Origin: Bacillaceae bacterium OF18-1A
GTDB taxonomy: Bacteria > Bacillota > Bacilli > Bacillales > Bacillaceae_G
Assembly (NCBI GenBank): GCA_027694045.1
Contig: JAQEWB010000001.1
Coordinates: 372,001-436,000 of the forward strand
Length of the DNA: 64,000 bases
Reading direction: 5' to 3'
Both the position numbers and the translations under genes were made by a program. Below are positions 17,906-26,074 of this stretch, one piece after another. Positions within the stretch are counted from its first letter, which is position 1. Every line of letters starts with the position of its first letter. The notes under the pieces were generated by a model, which worked only from the letters and a program-made list of their open reading frames with translations, did not search any database and was not told the DNA's origin.

Positions 17906-19111
17906 ATGGATAATACAAAGGTGCGTGTTGAAAACGTAACAAAAGTATTTGGGAAACATCCGCAAAGAGCGCTTACCTTATTAAAGGAAGGGAAAAGCAA
18001 ATCTGAAATTTTAAAAGAGACAGGAATGAACGTTGGTGTAAAAAAAGCAACGTTTGAAGTATATTCTGGAGAGATTTTTGTTATTATGGGGTTGTCTGGG
18101 AGTGGGAAATCTACGTTAGTCCGTATGTTAAACCAATTAATTAAACCAACTGCAGGTCACATTTACATAGACGGTGAAGACATCGCAACGATGGGAAAAG
18201 AAGAGTTACGAAGAGTAAGAAGAACGAAAATGAGCATGGTGTTTCAAAAGTTCGCGCTATTCCCGCATCGTACAGTAATACAAAACGTTGCGTATGGGTT
18301 AGAAATTCAAGGAGTTCCAGTAGAGGAGCGAGAGAGAAAAGCATTAGAATCGCTACAGTTAGTAGGACTAGATCATCATAAAGATAATTATCCAAGTCAA
18401 CTTAGTGGCGGAATGCAGCAGCGCGTTGGTATCGCACGTGCTTTAACGAACAATCCAGATGTATTGCTTATGGACGAGTCGTTTAGTGCGTTAGATCCAC
18501 TTATTCGAAAAGAGATGCAAGATGAATTGTTAGAACTACAAGATAAAATGGAAAAAACAATAATATTTATTACTCACGATCTAGATGAAGCACTTCGCAT
18601 TGGAGATCGTATCGCATTAATGAAAGATGGCGAAATCGTTCAAATTGGAACGCCTGAAGAAATTATGATGAGCCCAGCCAATGAATTTGTAGAGAAGTTC
18701 GTTGCGGATGTAAATTTAGGGAAAGTAATTACGGCGGAATCTATATTAAAACGACCGGAAACGTTATTAATTGATCGTGGACCGCGTGTAGCACTTCAAA
18801 TTATGAGAAATGCCGGTGTTTCTACCGTATATGTTGTAAATAAAAAATATGAATTTTTAGGTATATTAACCGCAGATGATGCGAGTAAAGCAGTAAAAAA
18901 ACAGTGGCCGATTGCTGATCTATTACTTAATGATATTCCGCACGTTTATTTAGATACGTTACTGGAAGAAACGTATGCGAAAATGGCAGAGATGAAATAT
19001 CCATTGCCGGTAATTGATGAAAAGAAAAGACTAAGAGGAATTATTAAACGTGAAAGTGTCATTCAAGCTCTTGCAGGTAACATTGAGGAAGAGGTGAAAG
19101 ACGATGAATAG
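17906..19111 (+). CDS. opuAA: glycine betaine ABC transporter, ATP-binding subunit
   Basis: Walker A GLSGSGKST is at 62-70, the ABC signature LSGGMQQRVG near 165, and Walker B VLLMDESFSALD near 186. The family's N-terminal extension (VFGKHPQRALTLLKEG) is present, and two CBS domains occupy about 290-395, which in OpuA sense ionic strength. It powers osmolyte uptake during osmotic stress. It overlaps the permease start by eight bases. About 170 bases separate it from the divergent binding-protein gene, where both promoters must lie. Confidence 0.93.
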   Translation: MDNTKVRVENVTKVFGKHPQRALTLLKEGKSKSEILKETGMNVGVKKATFEVYSGEIFVIMGLSGSGKSTLVRMLNQLIKPTAGHIYIDGEDIATMGKEELRRVRRTKMSMVFQKFALFPHRTVIQNVAYGLEIQGVPVEERERKALESLQLVGLDHHKDNYPSQLSGGMQQRVGIARALTNNPDVLLMDESFSALDPLIRKEMQDELLELQDKMEKTIIFITHDLDEALRIGDRIALMKDGEIVQIGTPEEIMMSPANEFVEKFVADVNLGKVITAESILKRPETLLIDRGPRVALQIMRNAGVSTVYVVNKKYEFLGILTADDASKAVKKQWPIADLLLNDIPHVYLDTLLEETYAKMAEMKYPLPVIDEKKRLRGIIKRESVIQALAGNIEEEVKDDE

Positions 19112-19940
19112 TATACCGCGTATTCCGTTAGGGGAATGGGTTGATTCATTTGTTGCGAGTTTATATGAGCACTTTGAAGGCTTGTTCCGAGGGTTCTCTT
19201 ATATTATCGGCGGATTCGTTGATTTACTCACTAATTTTTTAACAATAATACCAGCCATATTGATGATTATTATTTTGTGTTTCTTCATTTGGTACACAAC
19301 GAGAAAAGTATCTTTAGTCATTTTTACGCTCATTGGTTTATTATTCATTTTAAATATTAACTATTGGGCACAAACGATGCAAACATTAGCACTCGTACTG
19401 ACATCTGTTATTATTTCAATTATTGTCGGAATTCCAATTGGAATATTAGCATCTCAAAATGAACGGTTCTCAAAGTTTTTAAAACCGACATTAGATTTTA
19501 TGCAAACAATGCCAGCTTTCGTTTATTTAATTCCCGCGATTACATTTTTCGGAGTAGGTGTAGTACCTGGGATTATTGCATCAGTAATTTTCGCAATGCC
19601 ACCGACAATTCGCTTTACTGACTTAGGAATTAGACAAGTTCCAGAAGATTTAATTGAAGCAGCGAATGCGTTTGGATCCACAGCATCACAAAAACTATTT
19701 AAAGTACAATTACCACTTGCAACTGGAACGATTATGGCTGGAGTGAACCAAAGTATTATGCTTTCGTTATCGATGGTTGTAACAGCATCACTCGTAGGAG
19801 CACCAGGACTTGGAGTAGATGTGTACCGTTCTGTTACACAAGTAAATATCGGAATGGGATTTGAAGCAGGACTAGCTATTGTTGTTATTGCAATTATATT
19901 AGATCGCATCACACAAGGATTTCATACAAAAAGAAAATAA
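19104..19940 (+). CDS. opuAB: glycine betaine ABC transporter, permease subunit
   Basis: The 278-residue membrane protein has about seven hydrophobic segments and the permease EAA loop (EAANAFGSTASQKLFKVQLP, about 190-209) that docks on the ATPase. TLDFMQTMPAFVYLIPAI is typical of the ProW/OpuAB family. Its ATG lies inside the end of opuAA. A strong terminator follows. Confidence 0.93.
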   Translation: MNSIPRIPLGEWVDSFVASLYEHFEGLFRGFSYIIGGFVDLLTNFLTIIPAILMIIILCFFIWYTTRKVSLVIFTLIGLLFILNINYWAQTMQTLALVLTSVIISIIVGIPIGILASQNERFSKFLKPTLDFMQTMPAFVYLIPAITFFGVGVVPGIIASVIFAMPPTIRFTDLGIRQVPEDLIEAANAFGSTASQKLFKVQLPLATGTIMAGVNQSIMLSLSMVVTASLVGAPGLGVDVYRSVTQVNIGMGFEAGLAIVVIAIILDRITQGFHTKRK

Positions 19941-19941
19941 C

Positions 19942-19980
19942 ACAAAAAACACACTTTATTCTACAAAGTGTGTTTTTTGT
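19942..19980 (+). terminator. rho-independent terminator of opuAA-opuAB
   Basis: A perfect 16-bp stem (19942-19957 with 19965-19980) with a 7-base loop has the T-run inside its right arm. Confidence 0.88.
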
Positions 19981-20180
19981 ATTCAAATTACATAGGACTA
20001 ATTTTTTATAGCGTATTTAATAGTGACCTGAAAAATTCTTTCATAGGAAGGGGATTGTATAGAAAAACTGGAAACTAAAGGTAACATACATTTTTTTGAA
20101 ATGTTTAACTGAAATAGTGAATATATTAAGGCATAACAATGGTCATGGAAATAGATTTCTTACATGGGGAGGATGCTATT

Positions 20181-20333
20181 TTGGCTAATCATAAACAAAG
20201 AAACGATGCAATGGCAATAGGTGTCGGTATAGGTATTGTAATTGGTGTAACTCATGGTTTATTTACTGATAATTTATTGATCGGAATTGTGATTGGGATT
20301 GCAATTGGAATTATGATTTTTAAGAAAAAATGA
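20181..20333 (+). CDS. 50-residue glycine-zipper membrane peptide
   Basis: A TTG start lies eight bases behind a very good GGGGAGG (20166-20172); longer frames ignore that site. The product has a short basic start (MANHKQRND), then GVGIGIVIGV and LLIGIVIGIAIGIMIF, two helices packed with GxxxG-type spacing, and ends FKKK. It is likely a small integral membrane protein. Related Gly/Ile-rich peptides occur in bacilli with no known role. Confidence 0.6.
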   Translation: MANHKQRNDAMAIGVGIGIVIGVTHGLFTDNLLIGIVIGIAIGIMIFKKK

Positions 20334-20436
20334 AGTTTAAGTAGGGAAGTTGTTGTTTTAATAGATTGAATTTTCGAAACGAAAAGCTTATTTTCCTTTT
20401 TTTCATGATATTATATATGGAAAGGATGGTGATAGT

Positions 20437-21069
20437 ATGTCGATATACAATCAAACGGAAATAAACTGCTTCATTTGCAAAAAACATAAAGGAAATATTA
20501 TAGTTCCAGGTGGAGCTATTTACGAAGATGAACTCGTTTACGTTGGACATGTCCACTGGGATAGTGAAGAAACATACTTGGGTTATGTAATGATAGATAT
20601 AAAGTGAAACTTTAATCAGTGGGGGTTTTGTTCATCCCCCACTGATTATTAGTTGAACCAATCGGACTTTTACGGACAGTTAATCCCCCACCTAACTTCT
20701 TTGCTTCCGCTGAATTTTGAGGTGGGGGGTCTTACTGTCCGTTAAAGCGGGATAAAAAGACATGTACCTGGCCTTGCTGAACTAACAGATGAAGAAGCGA
20801 AAGCGTTCGGACTAATAACAAGTAGAGTAAGTAAAGCGCTAAAAGAAAGTGAAAGTGCGGAACATATTTACACTTTTGTTTCAGGAAATGGTGTACCACA
20901 TATGCATATGCACATCATACCGCGTTATGCAAATACACCAAAAGAGTTTTGGTCACCGACTGAAGTAGCGAAATGGAACGGTGCGCCTTATGGTGACGCA
21001 GAAAAAATCAAAAAACTATGCGAAAGATTACGAAAGTATATGGTGAGTGAATATGCATACAACAAATAA
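20437..21069 (+). pseudogene. HIT-family hydrolase gene split by a bcr1 element
   Basis: The first part (20437-20603) encodes CFICKKHKGNIIVPGG up to YVMIDIK and then meets TGA two bases inside the inserted repeat. The second part (20752-21069) resumes in frame with RHVPGLAELTDEEAKAFG and contains the HIT motif HMHMHIIPRY. Removing the element and one ATAAA copy restores 159 codons of an intact histidine-triad nucleotide hydrolase. The intact allele should exist in relatives lacking the insertion. Its 3' end overlaps the start of the PP2C gene. Confidence 0.92.
20604..20751 (+). mobile_element. bcr1-type repeat, full length (148 bp), inside a HIT gene
   Basis: The element begins GTGAAACTTTAATCAGTGGG and ends GTTAAAGCGGG, and is bounded by direct ATAAA repeats (20599-20603 and 20752-20756), a 5-base target duplication. 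Internal inverted segments (CAGTGGGGG with CCCCCACTG, CGGACAG with CTGTCCG, and CCCCACCT with AGGTGGGG) give it strong secondary structure. It has no coding capacity and would need a transposase supplied elsewhere. The size, ends and ATAAA/TTTAT duplication fit bcr1 of the B. cereus group. Confidence 0.88.
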
Positions 21070-21877
21070 TAGACAACATTTATGGGTTGGAAGTAGTGAA
21101 ATGTGTTTAGACGAAGTTTCAGTAAAACAATATGGTGACATCGTGCTCGGTACATATGGTGGGAATATAGGTGCCGGAGCAAAAAAGAACGAAGATGGTG
21201 CGTTAGTTTGGTCAAATGGTGATTGGGAATTTGCAGCTATATTAGATGGACATAATAGTGCAGAAAGTGTTGATTTAGTAGTAAATACAATTCAAAAAGA
21301 ATATGAAAATATAAAAGTGATTTTGAATGAACCAATTAATTCAGTATTTCAGTCTGTTGAAAATCATATACTTACAATTTTTCAGTCATCTTCATTTAAG
21401 GAAAAGTGCAAAAAAATTAAAGGTGAAACAGCTTGCTTACTATGTGTAAGAAAAGAAAATTATATATGGTGGCTTTCTATTGGTGATTGTTTAGTGTATG
21501 TATTTCATGAAGAGTTACATAAGTTAGGACAATATACATTAAATCAACGTCATTTTTACGAATGGATTGGAAATGTAAACACATTTGATTTACTTGTTCC
21601 TTGTTATTCAACAGGCATTCGTGAATTACGTACTGGGAACAATCGAATTGTAATGGTGACAGATGGGGTATTAGAATGTGGGGAACGACGATATGAAACT
21701 CCTGCAAATCTGTATAACAATATGAATAGAAATAATGAAAAACTTGAAGAAAGTGTTCATCATATACTAGAGCATGTTCATCATCAATTCGGACGAGATA
21801 GTGCGACAATTATTAGTTGGGACGTTGAAAACAAAGAGAATGCTACGTATCCGAGTGATCAGCCAGATAAAAGGTAA
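21053..21877 (+). CDS. PP2C-type protein serine/threonine phosphatase
   Basis: Metal-binding motifs of the PPM family are visible: KKNEDGALVW near 46, FAAILDGHNSAE near 60-71, WLSIGDCLVYVF near 140 and VMVTDGVLECG near 200. The protein (about 274 residues) should dephosphorylate proteins in the cytoplasm. ATG 21053 lies behind GGTGAG; an upstream GTG is in that site. The start overlaps the end of the broken HIT gene, so the two were probably one operon and the insertion may lower its expression. Confidence 0.85.
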   Translation: MHTTNNRQHLWVGSSEMCLDEVSVKQYGDIVLGTYGGNIGAGAKKNEDGALVWSNGDWEFAAILDGHNSAESVDLVVNTIQKEYENIKVILNEPINSVFQSVENHILTIFQSSSFKEKCKKIKGETACLLCVRKENYIWWLSIGDCLVYVFHEELHKLGQYTLNQRHFYEWIGNVNTFDLLVPCYSTGIRELRTGNNRIVMVTDGVLECGERRYETPANLYNNMNRNNEKLEESVHHILEHVHHQFGRDSATIISWDVENKENATYPSDQPDKR

Positions 21878-21891
21878 GGGAGGAGACATTA

Positions 21892-22269
21892 CTGTTTTTA
21901 GTTAAAGTAATTTTATTAGTATTATGGATCATATTTGTAGTTATTTTGGAAAAAGTAGTGAGAAAAAAATTAAATATACCTAAACAAACTGACTGGAATA
22001 GTAAATATGTAAACAACGCTCATAAGTGGGGCACTAGGGCTCTTATCATTTCTTATATAATTGTTACAATGATATGTGCCACTTTAAATCCCATTTATAT
22101 TAGTAATTTACCCATATTATTCTTAATAACTTTATACTGCTTTCAATCATATATGGAGTGGAAATATGATAAAGAATCGAGGGAATATGTCATTTCTTTA
22201 GGAACAGTTCCATTATTAATCATAACAGGAATTATGTTTAATCTTTTCTTTTATAGTTATTGGATTTAA
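21892..22269 (+). CDS. DUF4181-like membrane protein with apparent CTG start
   Basis: The body (KVVRKKLNIPK, KYVNNAHKW, then YMEWKYDKESREYVISLG) is clearly paralogous to the gene at 22759. The first helix shared by both is encoded upstream of the first TTG (21946). In frame the only start-like codon near the strong GGGAGGAG site (21878-21885) is CTG at 21892, six bases away, giving MFLVKVILLVLWIIFVVILE. The product has about 125 residues and four membrane helices. Function is unknown. If CTG is not used, the protein lacks helix one. Confidence 0.65.
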   Translation: MFLVKVILLVLWIIFVVILEKVVRKKLNIPKQTDWNSKYVNNAHKWGTRALIISYIIVTMICATLNPIYISNLPILFLITLYCFQSYMEWKYDKESREYVISLGTVPLLIITGIMFNLFFYSYWI

Positions 22270-22297
22270 TCATATGTGGAATGAACGGAGTGACAAA

Positions 22298-22735
22298 ATG
22301 GAAATACCTAAATTACGTGCTGAAGTAATGATTTTAAATGAAGATCATTCTGAAGTACTTGTACAATGTGATTTAAGTAAAACATTTTATCGTTTTCCAG
22401 GTGGTTCTATTGAATTCGGGGAAACGGCACAAGAAGCTGTTATGCGAGAACTTATGGAAGAATATAATTTAGAAGTTTTTGTTCAAGAATTGGCTGTTGT
22501 AAATGAGAATATTTTTGAATGGAACGGAGAAAAGGGACATCACTGTACATTAATACATTGGGGAATTGTTCGAGAAGTAGTTACAAATGAAATAAGGCAT
22601 AAAGAGCATGAGGATATTATATTAACTTGGAAAAGTCTAGATGAATTAAAGAAGAAACCAACATATCCTGAAGGAATTATAAGTTACTTAGAAGAGGACA
22701 ACCGTAATATAGTCCACTTTACTTATAATGATTGA
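22298..22735 (+). CDS. Nudix hydrolase
   Basis: The Nudix box is GSIEFGETAQEAVMRELMEE (about 36-55), with YNL in place of the usual GL-type ending, so the box is near-consensus. Such enzymes hydrolyse nucleoside diphosphate-linked substrates. ATG 22298 follows CGGAGTG; an ATG 24 bases upstream has no good site. It lies between two paralogous DUF4181-like genes in a compact same-strand cluster. Confidence 0.88.
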   Translation: MEIPKLRAEVMILNEDHSEVLVQCDLSKTFYRFPGGSIEFGETAQEAVMRELMEEYNLEVFVQELAVVNENIFEWNGEKGHHCTLIHWGIVREVVTNEIRHKEHEDIILTWKSLDELKKKPTYPEGIISYLEEDNRNIVHFTYND

Positions 22736-22758
22736 ATGGAGTTATAGGAGGGAGTGTA

Positions 22759-23142
22759 ATGAGGAACCCTGCTTTTTGGATTATAATTTTTGTTTTTTGT
22801 ATAGCGTGCTATTTTTTAGATAAGTTTGTAAGAAAAAAACTGAATATGCCAAAGAGAGTTTTTTGGGGATACAATAAATATGTAAATAGCTTACATAAAA
22901 AATTAGAAATAGGACTACTTTGTTGTTATTTAATAATTAGTTTTATTGATATCGTTAAGTTTGAAAGCGCTAATATTGCTTATGTCATTTTTGCTTATTT
23001 AGGAGGTACGTTAATTTTAAGTGCATGGATGGAATGGAAATATGATAGAGAATCGAAAGAATATATATTTTCGATAATAGGATTATTTGTATTTATTTTT
23101 ACGACTTCGCTACTATTTTACTTCTTTCCTTCTGTGGCATAA
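22759..23142 (+). CDS. DUF4181-like membrane protein
   Basis: 127 residues with four hydrophobic segments. The motifs KFVRKKLNMPKR, YNKYVNSLHKK and WMEWKYDRESKEYIFS are shared with the gene at 21892, marking tandem paralogues that flank a Nudix gene. It starts at ATG behind AGGAGGGAG. The conserved WKYDRES motif is probably cytosolic. Function unknown. Confidence 0.78.
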   Translation: MRNPAFWIIIFVFCIACYFLDKFVRKKLNMPKRVFWGYNKYVNSLHKKLEIGLLCCYLIISFIDIVKFESANIAYVIFAYLGGTLILSAWMEWKYDRESKEYIFSIIGLFVFIFTTSLLFYFFPSVA

Positions 23143-23180
23143 TAAAATAATATGCAAGGAATGTAAGATACTTGAAAGAG

Positions 23181-23227
23181 AATAACCTCCTATCACTTTA
23201 TTTCAAATAAAGTGATAGGAGGTTATT
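23181..23227. terminator. bidirectional terminator with 22-bp perfect stem
   Basis: Arms 23181-23202 and 23206-23227 pair exactly around a 3-base loop between convergent genes. There is no strong T-run on the plus side, but AT-rich ends are present on both. Confidence 0.75.
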
Positions 23228-23263
23228 GAGGCGTAAGTATGTGAAATAGAAAACGTCACTGAC

Positions 23264-23716
23264 TTATTTATTATCGAGCTGTTCCGCCAAACCGATTAAA
23301 ATTCCTTCTGTTCCACGAATGTAGCAAAGCCGATATGAGTTTTCGTATTGAACCACTTCGCCAACGAGTTGAGCACCAAACTTAGTGAGCCTGGATACCA
23401 TTTCGTCAATGTCTTCAACGGTGAACATGACACGTAGATAACCGAGTGCATTTACAGGGGCATCCCGATGATCTGATATAGTAGATGGAGTGAGAAATCG
23501 AGAAAGTTCAATACGGCTGTGACCATCTGGGGTAACCATCATAGCAATCTCTACGCGCTGAGAATCCAGTCCGGTTACGCGACCAGACCATTCACCTTCG
23601 ACAATGGTTCGTCCTTCAAGAGTTAAGCCAATCTCTTCGAAGAAAGAGATTGCGTTATTAAGGGATTCTACAACGATGCTGATATTGTCCATTCTTAGTA
23701 ATTTGTTTTTTTTCAT
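23264..23716 (-). CDS. VOC-family (glyoxalase/bleomycin resistance fold) protein
   Basis: The 150-residue protein opens LLRMDNISIVVESLNNAISF and FFEEIGLTLEGR and repeats the beta-alpha-beta-beta-beta module at VNALGYLRVMFTVEDIDEMV, which is the VOC metalloenzyme fold. RIELSRFL carries a likely metal ligand. Members include glyoxalases, dioxygenases and antibiotic-binding proteins; which one this is cannot be told. It starts at ATG behind AAGGAGATAA. Confidence 0.88.
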   Translation of the reverse strand: MKKNKLLRMDNISIVVESLNNAISFFEEIGLTLEGRTIVEGEWSGRVTGLDSQRVEIAMMVTPDGHSRIELSRFLTPSTISDHRDAPVNALGYLRVMFTVEDIDEMVSRLTKFGAQLVGEVVQYENSYRLCYIRGTEGILIGLAEQLDNK

Positions 23717-23746
23717 AGTTTTATCTCCTTATGTATAAAAATGTAT

Positions 23747-23796
23747 CCCACTATTTGCTGGACAGCCTAATTGGTGAGGGCTGATTAAAGTTTCAC
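23747..23796 (-). repeat. bcr1-type repeat, short degenerate copy (50 bp)
   Basis: Read on the minus strand it begins GTGAAACTTTAATCAGCCC and ends AATAGTGGG. It is flanked by TTTAT at 23797-23801 and the imperfect match TGTAT at 23742-23746. It sits between the VOC and GrpB genes. Confidence 0.7.
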
Positions 23797-23835
23797 TTTA
23801 TGATTTGATCGTTTTTAGGATAAATGAATATGTTT

Positions 23836-24345
23836 TTAATTATGTATTTTATCTAAAATACATTTAATAAAACTTGTTTTATCCTCTGCATATTGATGTT
23901 TATCATTAGGATTAGCTTGTGAAAGTTGAGTCTTTAACTGCTCATACTGTATACGAGTGGTTTTGTTGTCTATTAAGTAATCTCTGAATTGTAATTGTTC
24001 TATTAAATATTTGTTCCCTCGCTCATACATATGAATTTGATGAGTTCTTGGCTCGCCTTTATTAAAATAGTATCGTTCAGGCAATACATCTTTTCTATAT
24101 TTATAGTTTAGTAGTTCTAATTTTTTAATACAATGTATACCGTCCCTATAATTTTCTAATTCAATTGCTATATCAATAATGGGCTTTGCACTTAAATGTG
24201 GAATAGAAGTACTACCAATATGGTGTATCGCTAAAATATGTTCGCCAATTTGTTCCTCAATGAATTGTTTCTCTTTCATAAACTCAAATTCCCACTCTTC
24301 AGTCCACGGAACTAAAAACACTTCACCATGTGGTAAACCTAGCAT
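23836..24345 (-). CDS. GrpB-family (UPF0157) protein
   Basis: EIQFEFMKEK-like N-terminal spacing, HHIGSTSIPHLSAKPIIDIA (about 40-60) and PRTHQIHMYERG identify the GrpB/UPF0157 family, which belongs to the nucleotidyltransferase fold (GSTS, DIA). Its role is unknown. The likely start is ATG 24345 behind AAAGAGGTGC, giving 169 residues. The frame upstream overlaps the SDR gene and is not used. It follows the SDR stop by about 40 bases, so one transcript is likely. Confidence 0.88.
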   Translation of the reverse strand: MLGLPHGEVFLVPWTEEWEFEFMKEKQFIEEQIGEHILAIHHIGSTSIPHLSAKPIIDIAIELENYRDGIHCIKKLELLNYKYRKDVLPERYYFNKGEPRTHQIHMYERGNKYLIEQLQFRDYLIDNKTTRIQYEQLKTQLSQANPNDKHQYAEDKTSFIKCILDKIHN

Positions 24346-24386
24346 TTGTTTAGCACCTCTTTCAAAATGATTTTCAATAAAGTTAA

Positions 24387-25232
24387 TTACATTTTTTTGA
24401 AGCTTCTTAAAACAAGGTATTCCCACAATCTCCAAGGAAGAAACTTCTTCGCAAAGATCATAAATTTCACACCTTTTCCAATTGGATATCGTAAATTCGT
24501 ACTCTTAGATTCAGCAATCTCAACTATTTTATTAGCAACATCTATTGGGTTACCAAGTGTATCACTGCCATTATTAATATGTTTTTGTATTTTATTCATA
24601 TATTCTGTATAAGGAGAGATAGTATTCGATTGATTTTCAGCTAGCTGTTTACCAACGTCCCAAATGTTCGTATTATACGAACCTGGTTCAACTAAAGCAA
24701 CGTCTATTCCGAAAGGTTTTACTTCTAGACGAAGTGATTCACTCCAGCCTTCTAATGCATATTTTGAAGAAACGTAAGGAGATAAACCGGGGAATCCGAC
24801 TTGTCCGCTAATGCTGCTTATATTAATGATTTTTCCGTTTTTCTGTTTTCTCATATATGGTAAGACAAGCTGGGTTATTGATATAGCTCCAAATAGGTTC
24901 GTTTCAAATTGTTTACGGTATTCCTCCACTGGAATTTCTTCTACAAAGCCCCCATTTGCATATCCTGCGTTATTAATAAGTAGATCTACTCTATTTATTT
25001 CTTTTATATATAATTGAAAGTTATGTATAGAGTTTTGATCGGTTACATCTAATTGTTGAACTGTTATGTTTTGCAGCAAGTTGAGTTGAGTAGCTTGAGA
25101 TATTAAGTTCGCTTGTTTTTCAAGGTTTCTCATTGTAGCGATAACGAAATAGTCTTTTTCCGCAAGTTCAATTGTTGTTAAAAGACCGAACCCACTTGAA
25201 GCCCCGGTTATAACTGCGATTTTTTTATTCAT
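24387..25232 (-). CDS. short-chain dehydrogenase/reductase
   Basis: A classical SDR of 281 residues: TGASSGFG (cofactor site, about 9-16), NNAGYANGG (about 85-93), the catalytic Ser in ISSISGQ, and YVSSKYALEG (YxxxK, about 153-162). It should reduce or oxidise a small alcohol or ketone with NAD(P). The start is taken at MNKKIAVITG; an ATG ten codons upstream gives a Lys/Glu-rich extension. It is the first gene of a minus-strand pair with grpB. Confidence 0.9.
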   Translation of the reverse strand: MNKKIAVITGASSGFGLLTTIELAEKDYFVIATMRNLEKQANLISQATQLNLLQNITVQQLDVTDQNSIHNFQLYIKEINRVDLLINNAGYANGGFVEEIPVEEYRKQFETNLFGAISITQLVLPYMRKQKNGKIINISSISGQVGFPGLSPYVSSKYALEGWSESLRLEVKPFGIDVALVEPGSYNTNIWDVGKQLAENQSNTISPYTEYMNKIQKHINNGSDTLGNPIDVANKIVEIAESKSTNLRYPIGKGVKFMIFAKKFLPWRLWEYLVLRSFKKM

Positions 25233-25425
25233 TTTTTGCTCGCTTTCTTTTTCTTTTATCATAACGAGTTATGATAAGAAAATCTATTATTCTATCATTC
25301 AATTTGAAAGAAGTACCCATTCATGCTATACGAGACTTTTAACGACTTTTAAAAGAGGGAATGATACGGACTTAGCGTATATAGAGAAGTGAGTATGAAT
25401 ACGTTAATGAAATGAGGGAAGAAAA

Positions 25426-25905
25426 ATGGCCCATGCGAAAGAAGTATTAGCAGATCAATTATTAGCAAATGCTAATGATCCTAGTTGGTATATTCCATTT
25501 TCAGATGCAGTTAAGGATTTATGTGAGAGGGAGGCGTTCTGGAAACCGAATGAAGAGAGTAATAGTATAGCCGAAATTGTACAACATTTACTGTACTGGA
25601 ACTCTACGTGGCAAACTAGATACAAAGAATCAAATGTTAACGCTGTGCCCGCGATTGATGATAATAACAAAAGTTTTATGCTTTCAGATAATCAAACATT
25701 TGAAGAGTTAAGAGAAAAACTGCTAGAGAAGCTGTTGCAATGGCAAAATCTCATAAATGAAGACAAGGTTGAAAGTGATGTAGTTGGATTTCCTGTACGT
25801 GCGAAGTGGTGGGAAGTGTTAGCGAATGTAACAACTCATAATGCGTATCATATTGGTCAAATTATTTACATTCGGAAATTGCAGAAGAGTATTGATAATG
25901 AATAA
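25426..25905 (+). CDS. DinB-family protein
   Basis: This four-helix DinB/YfiT-type protein has 159 residues and the metal-binding histidines in EIVQHLLYWN (about 46-55) and TTHNAYHIGQIIYIR (about 131-145). The superfamily includes thiol S-transferases; in Bacillus the role is unknown. It starts at ATG behind GAGGGAAGA. Its transcript ends in the large palindrome that precedes the aco operon. Confidence 0.88.
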   Translation: MAHAKEVLADQLLANANDPSWYIPFSDAVKDLCEREAFWKPNEESNSIAEIVQHLLYWNSTWQTRYKESNVNAVPAIDDNNKSFMLSDNQTFEELREKLLEKLLQWQNLINEDKVESDVVGFPVRAKWWEVLANVTTHNAYHIGQIIYIRKLQKSIDNE

Positions 25906-25931
25906 GATAATAATTTTCAAATTAGGTGAAC

Positions 25932-25975
25932 AAAAGTGGACAAAACGAGACAGGTGTCTCATTTTGTCCACTTTT
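25932..25975. promoter_or_regulatory. 44-bp palindrome upstream of aco promoter (terminator and/or AcoR site)
   Basis: The two halves pair over 21 positions with one mismatch around a 2-base centre. The core reads GAGACA-GG-TGTCTC. A T-run follows the right arm, so it can terminate the DinB transcript. The core also sits about 70 bases before the sigma-54 -24 element, the place expected for an AcoR enhancer site. Both roles are possible. Confidence 0.6.
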
Positions 25976-26021
25976 TTATTATGAAAGAAAAAAGAAAACC
26001 TATTAAATCAAGGGTTAGAAT

Positions 26022-26038
26022 TTGGCACAGTACTTGCA
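26022..26038 (+). promoter_or_regulatory. sigma-54 (SigL) -24/-12 promoter of acoABCL
   Basis: TTGGCAC, five bases, then TTGCA is an exact fit to the -24/-12 consensus (TGGCAC-N5-TTGC). Transcription should begin near 26048, about 27 bases before acoA. Such promoters need an activator of the AcoR type. Confidence 0.9.
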
Positions 26039-26074
26039 ATATAAAAGGTGAACAAGAAAATAGGAGGGCTGGAC

